Shown here in pieces: positions 62,925-64,000 of a stretch of DNA of 64,000 bases. The notes below the pieces were generated by a model. That model made no database searches, had not been told where the DNA came from, and was given only the letters and a program-made list of their open reading frames with translations. This DNA comes from Stenotrophomonas sp. ZAC14D1_NAIMI4_1 (GTDB taxonomy: Bacteria; Pseudomonadota; Gammaproteobacteria; Xanthomonadales; Xanthomonadaceae): NCBI RefSeq assembly GCF_003086775.1, contig NZ_CP026001.1, forward strand, positions 328,501-392,500. The letters are read 5' to 3'. How positions within the stretch are numbered: position 1 is the stretch's first letter; every line of letters starts with the position of its first letter. The translations under genes were made by a program, and so were the position numbers.

Positions 62925-64000
62925 GTGTCCTCGATTGAAGAAGCCCTTGCCCTGATCGGCCGTGGTGCCGACGAGATCCTCAAGATCGAGGATCTGCGTG
63001 CGCGCCTGCAGGAAGGCCGTCCGCTGCGGATCAAGGCTGGCTTCGACCCCACCGCGCCCGACCTGCACCTGGGCCACACCGTGCTGCTGAACAAGCTGCG
63101 CCAGTTCCAGGACCTTGGCCACCAGGTCATTTTCCTGATCGGCGACTTCACCGGCATGATCGGCGACCCGTCCGGCAAGAGCCTGACCCGCAAGCCGCTC
63201 AGCCGCGAGGACGTGCTGGCCAACGCCCGTACCTATGAAGAGCAGGTGTTCAAGGTGCTGGACCGCGAGAAGACCCAGGTGCGCTTCAACTCGGAGTGGT
63301 TCAGCACGATGGGCGCGGCCGACATGATCCGCCTGGCCAGCCAGCACACCGTGGCCCGCATGCTCGAGCGCGACGATTTCGCCAAGCGCTACGCCGCCCA
63401 GCAGTCCATCGCCATCCACGAGTTCCTGTACCCGCTGGTGCAGGGCTACGACTCGGTGGCCCTGGAAGCGGACGTCGAGCTCGGCGGTACCGACCAGAAG
63501 TTCAACCTGCTGATGGGCCGCGGCCTGCAGGAACACCACGGCCAGAAGCCGCAGGTGGTGCTGACCATGCCGCTGCTGGAAGGCCTGGACGGCGTCAACA
63601 AGATGTCCAAGTCGCTGGGCAACTACATTGGTATCAGCGAACCGGCCATCGAGATCGTCACCAAGACCATGAAGGTCGACGACACCCTGATGTGGCGCTG
63701 GATCGAGCTGCTGTCCTTTGATATCAGCCAGGCCGAAGCAGTTTCGCTGCGTGAAGAGGTCGCCGCCGGCAATCTCAACCCGCGCGTGGTCAAGCTGCGC
63801 CTGGCGCGTGAACTGGCCACCCGTTTCCACGACGCGGCTGCGGCTGACCAGGCCATTGCCGGCTGGGAAGCGGCGGTGACCGGGCAGGGCGACATCACCC
63901 AGCTGCCGCTGCAGGACGTCGCCATCCCGTCTGAAGGCCTGCGTATTGCGGCTCTGCTGACCGCTGCCGGGCTGACCCCGAGCAACTCCGAGGCCAACCG
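62925..64000 (+). CDS. tyrS: Tyrosyl-tRNA synthetase, 3' end beyond window
   Basis: The first 358 codons of a class I synthetase charging tRNA-Tyr. The HIGH-type motif HLGH is at 48-51, KMSKS at 226-230, and [12 protein letters not shown] between them. The GTG start at 62925 has GGGAG nine bases upstream and no earlier in-frame start is plausible. The remaining C-terminal RNA-binding (S4-like) part lies outside the window, where the frame stays open. Confidence 0.94.
   Translation, partial: MSSIEEALALIGRGADEILKIEDLRARLQEGRPLRIKAGFDPTAPDLHLGHTVLLNKLRQFQDLGHQVIFLIGDFTGMIGDPSGKSLTRKPLSREDVLANARTYEEQVFKVLDREKTQVRFNSEWFSTMGAADMIRLASQHTVARMLERDDFAKRYAAQQSIAIHEFLYPLVQGYDSVALEADVELGGTDQKFNLLMGRGLQEHHGQKPQVVLTMPLLEGLDGVNKMSKSLGNYIGISEPAIEIVTKTMKVDDTLMWRWIELLSFDISQAEAVSLREEVAAGNLNPRVVKLRLARELATRFHDAAAADQAIAGWEAAVTGQGDITQLPLQDVAIPSEGLRIAALLTAAGLTPSNSEAN

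Overview
The window is a GC-rich (roughly two-thirds G+C by eye) gammaproteobacterial chromosome segment. Gene content and order, an Ax21-family outer-membrane protein, xanthomonad-type TonB receptors, and above all many short palindromes beginning with GTAG (the SMAG repeats known from Stenotrophomonas maltophilia) point to Stenotrophomonas, probably the S. maltophilia complex. Most genes are core chromosomal genes. No rRNA, tRNA, CRISPR array, phage or insertion sequence was recognised.

Layout. 1-3420: a truncated M28 peptidase, a nested SMAG cluster, a small membrane protein and a KgtP-like permease. 3643-7696 (minus strand): an accessory operon of visibly lower GC, the most unusual locus here. 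Two tiny tandem peptide genes (40 and 47 aa) that share a motif are followed by a strong hairpin, two related proteins with a C-terminal HEAT-like region (one carrying a cupin-type metal motif), an ABC ATPase and an ABC-2-type permease. It looks like an uncharacterised modified-peptide or bacteriocin-like system. 7987-12730: yedA-rarD exporters and a TonB-dependent receptor. 12998-13368: an inverted SMAG copy plus ten direct copies in a strict 32-bp array. 13442-17986: a MacAB-like four-gene efflux system. 18191-21692: an ABC exporter co-transcribed with a DesK/DesR-type two-component system.

21819-29854: cytochrome b561 with a membrane-anchored catalase-like protein, an M17 aminopeptidase with a HAD phosphatase, an AI-2E-family permease, a YqjD/YqjE-like stress membrane operon and a DegP/DegQ-type protease. 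29855-30301 is a long gene-free gap with consecutive strong hairpins. 30302-39422: a lysine/alanine-rich histone H1-like protein, Ax21, an orphan LuxR-type regulator, a TorF-type outer-membrane protein, an MFS transporter with a divergent LysR regulator, and an SDR oxidoreductase. 39568-48042: SPOR protein, argS, radC, a second orphan LuxR-type regulator, and the coaBC-dut-algC operon supplying coenzyme A, dUMP and sugar phosphates.

48080-56012 is a complete kdpFABC-kdpDE potassium-uptake locus. 56140-64000 holds a DUF4124 protein, pyrE, an exonuclease III gene at the position of Pseudomonas crc, an AmpG-like muropeptide permease, a small RHH-like protein, anmK, an OapA/MepM-like M23 endopeptidase and the start of tyrS. 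The AmpG-like, AnmK and M23 products fit peptidoglycan turnover and recycling. SMAG elements sit almost only between genes, and at two places the TAG of the repeat head is the stop codon of the adjoining gene.
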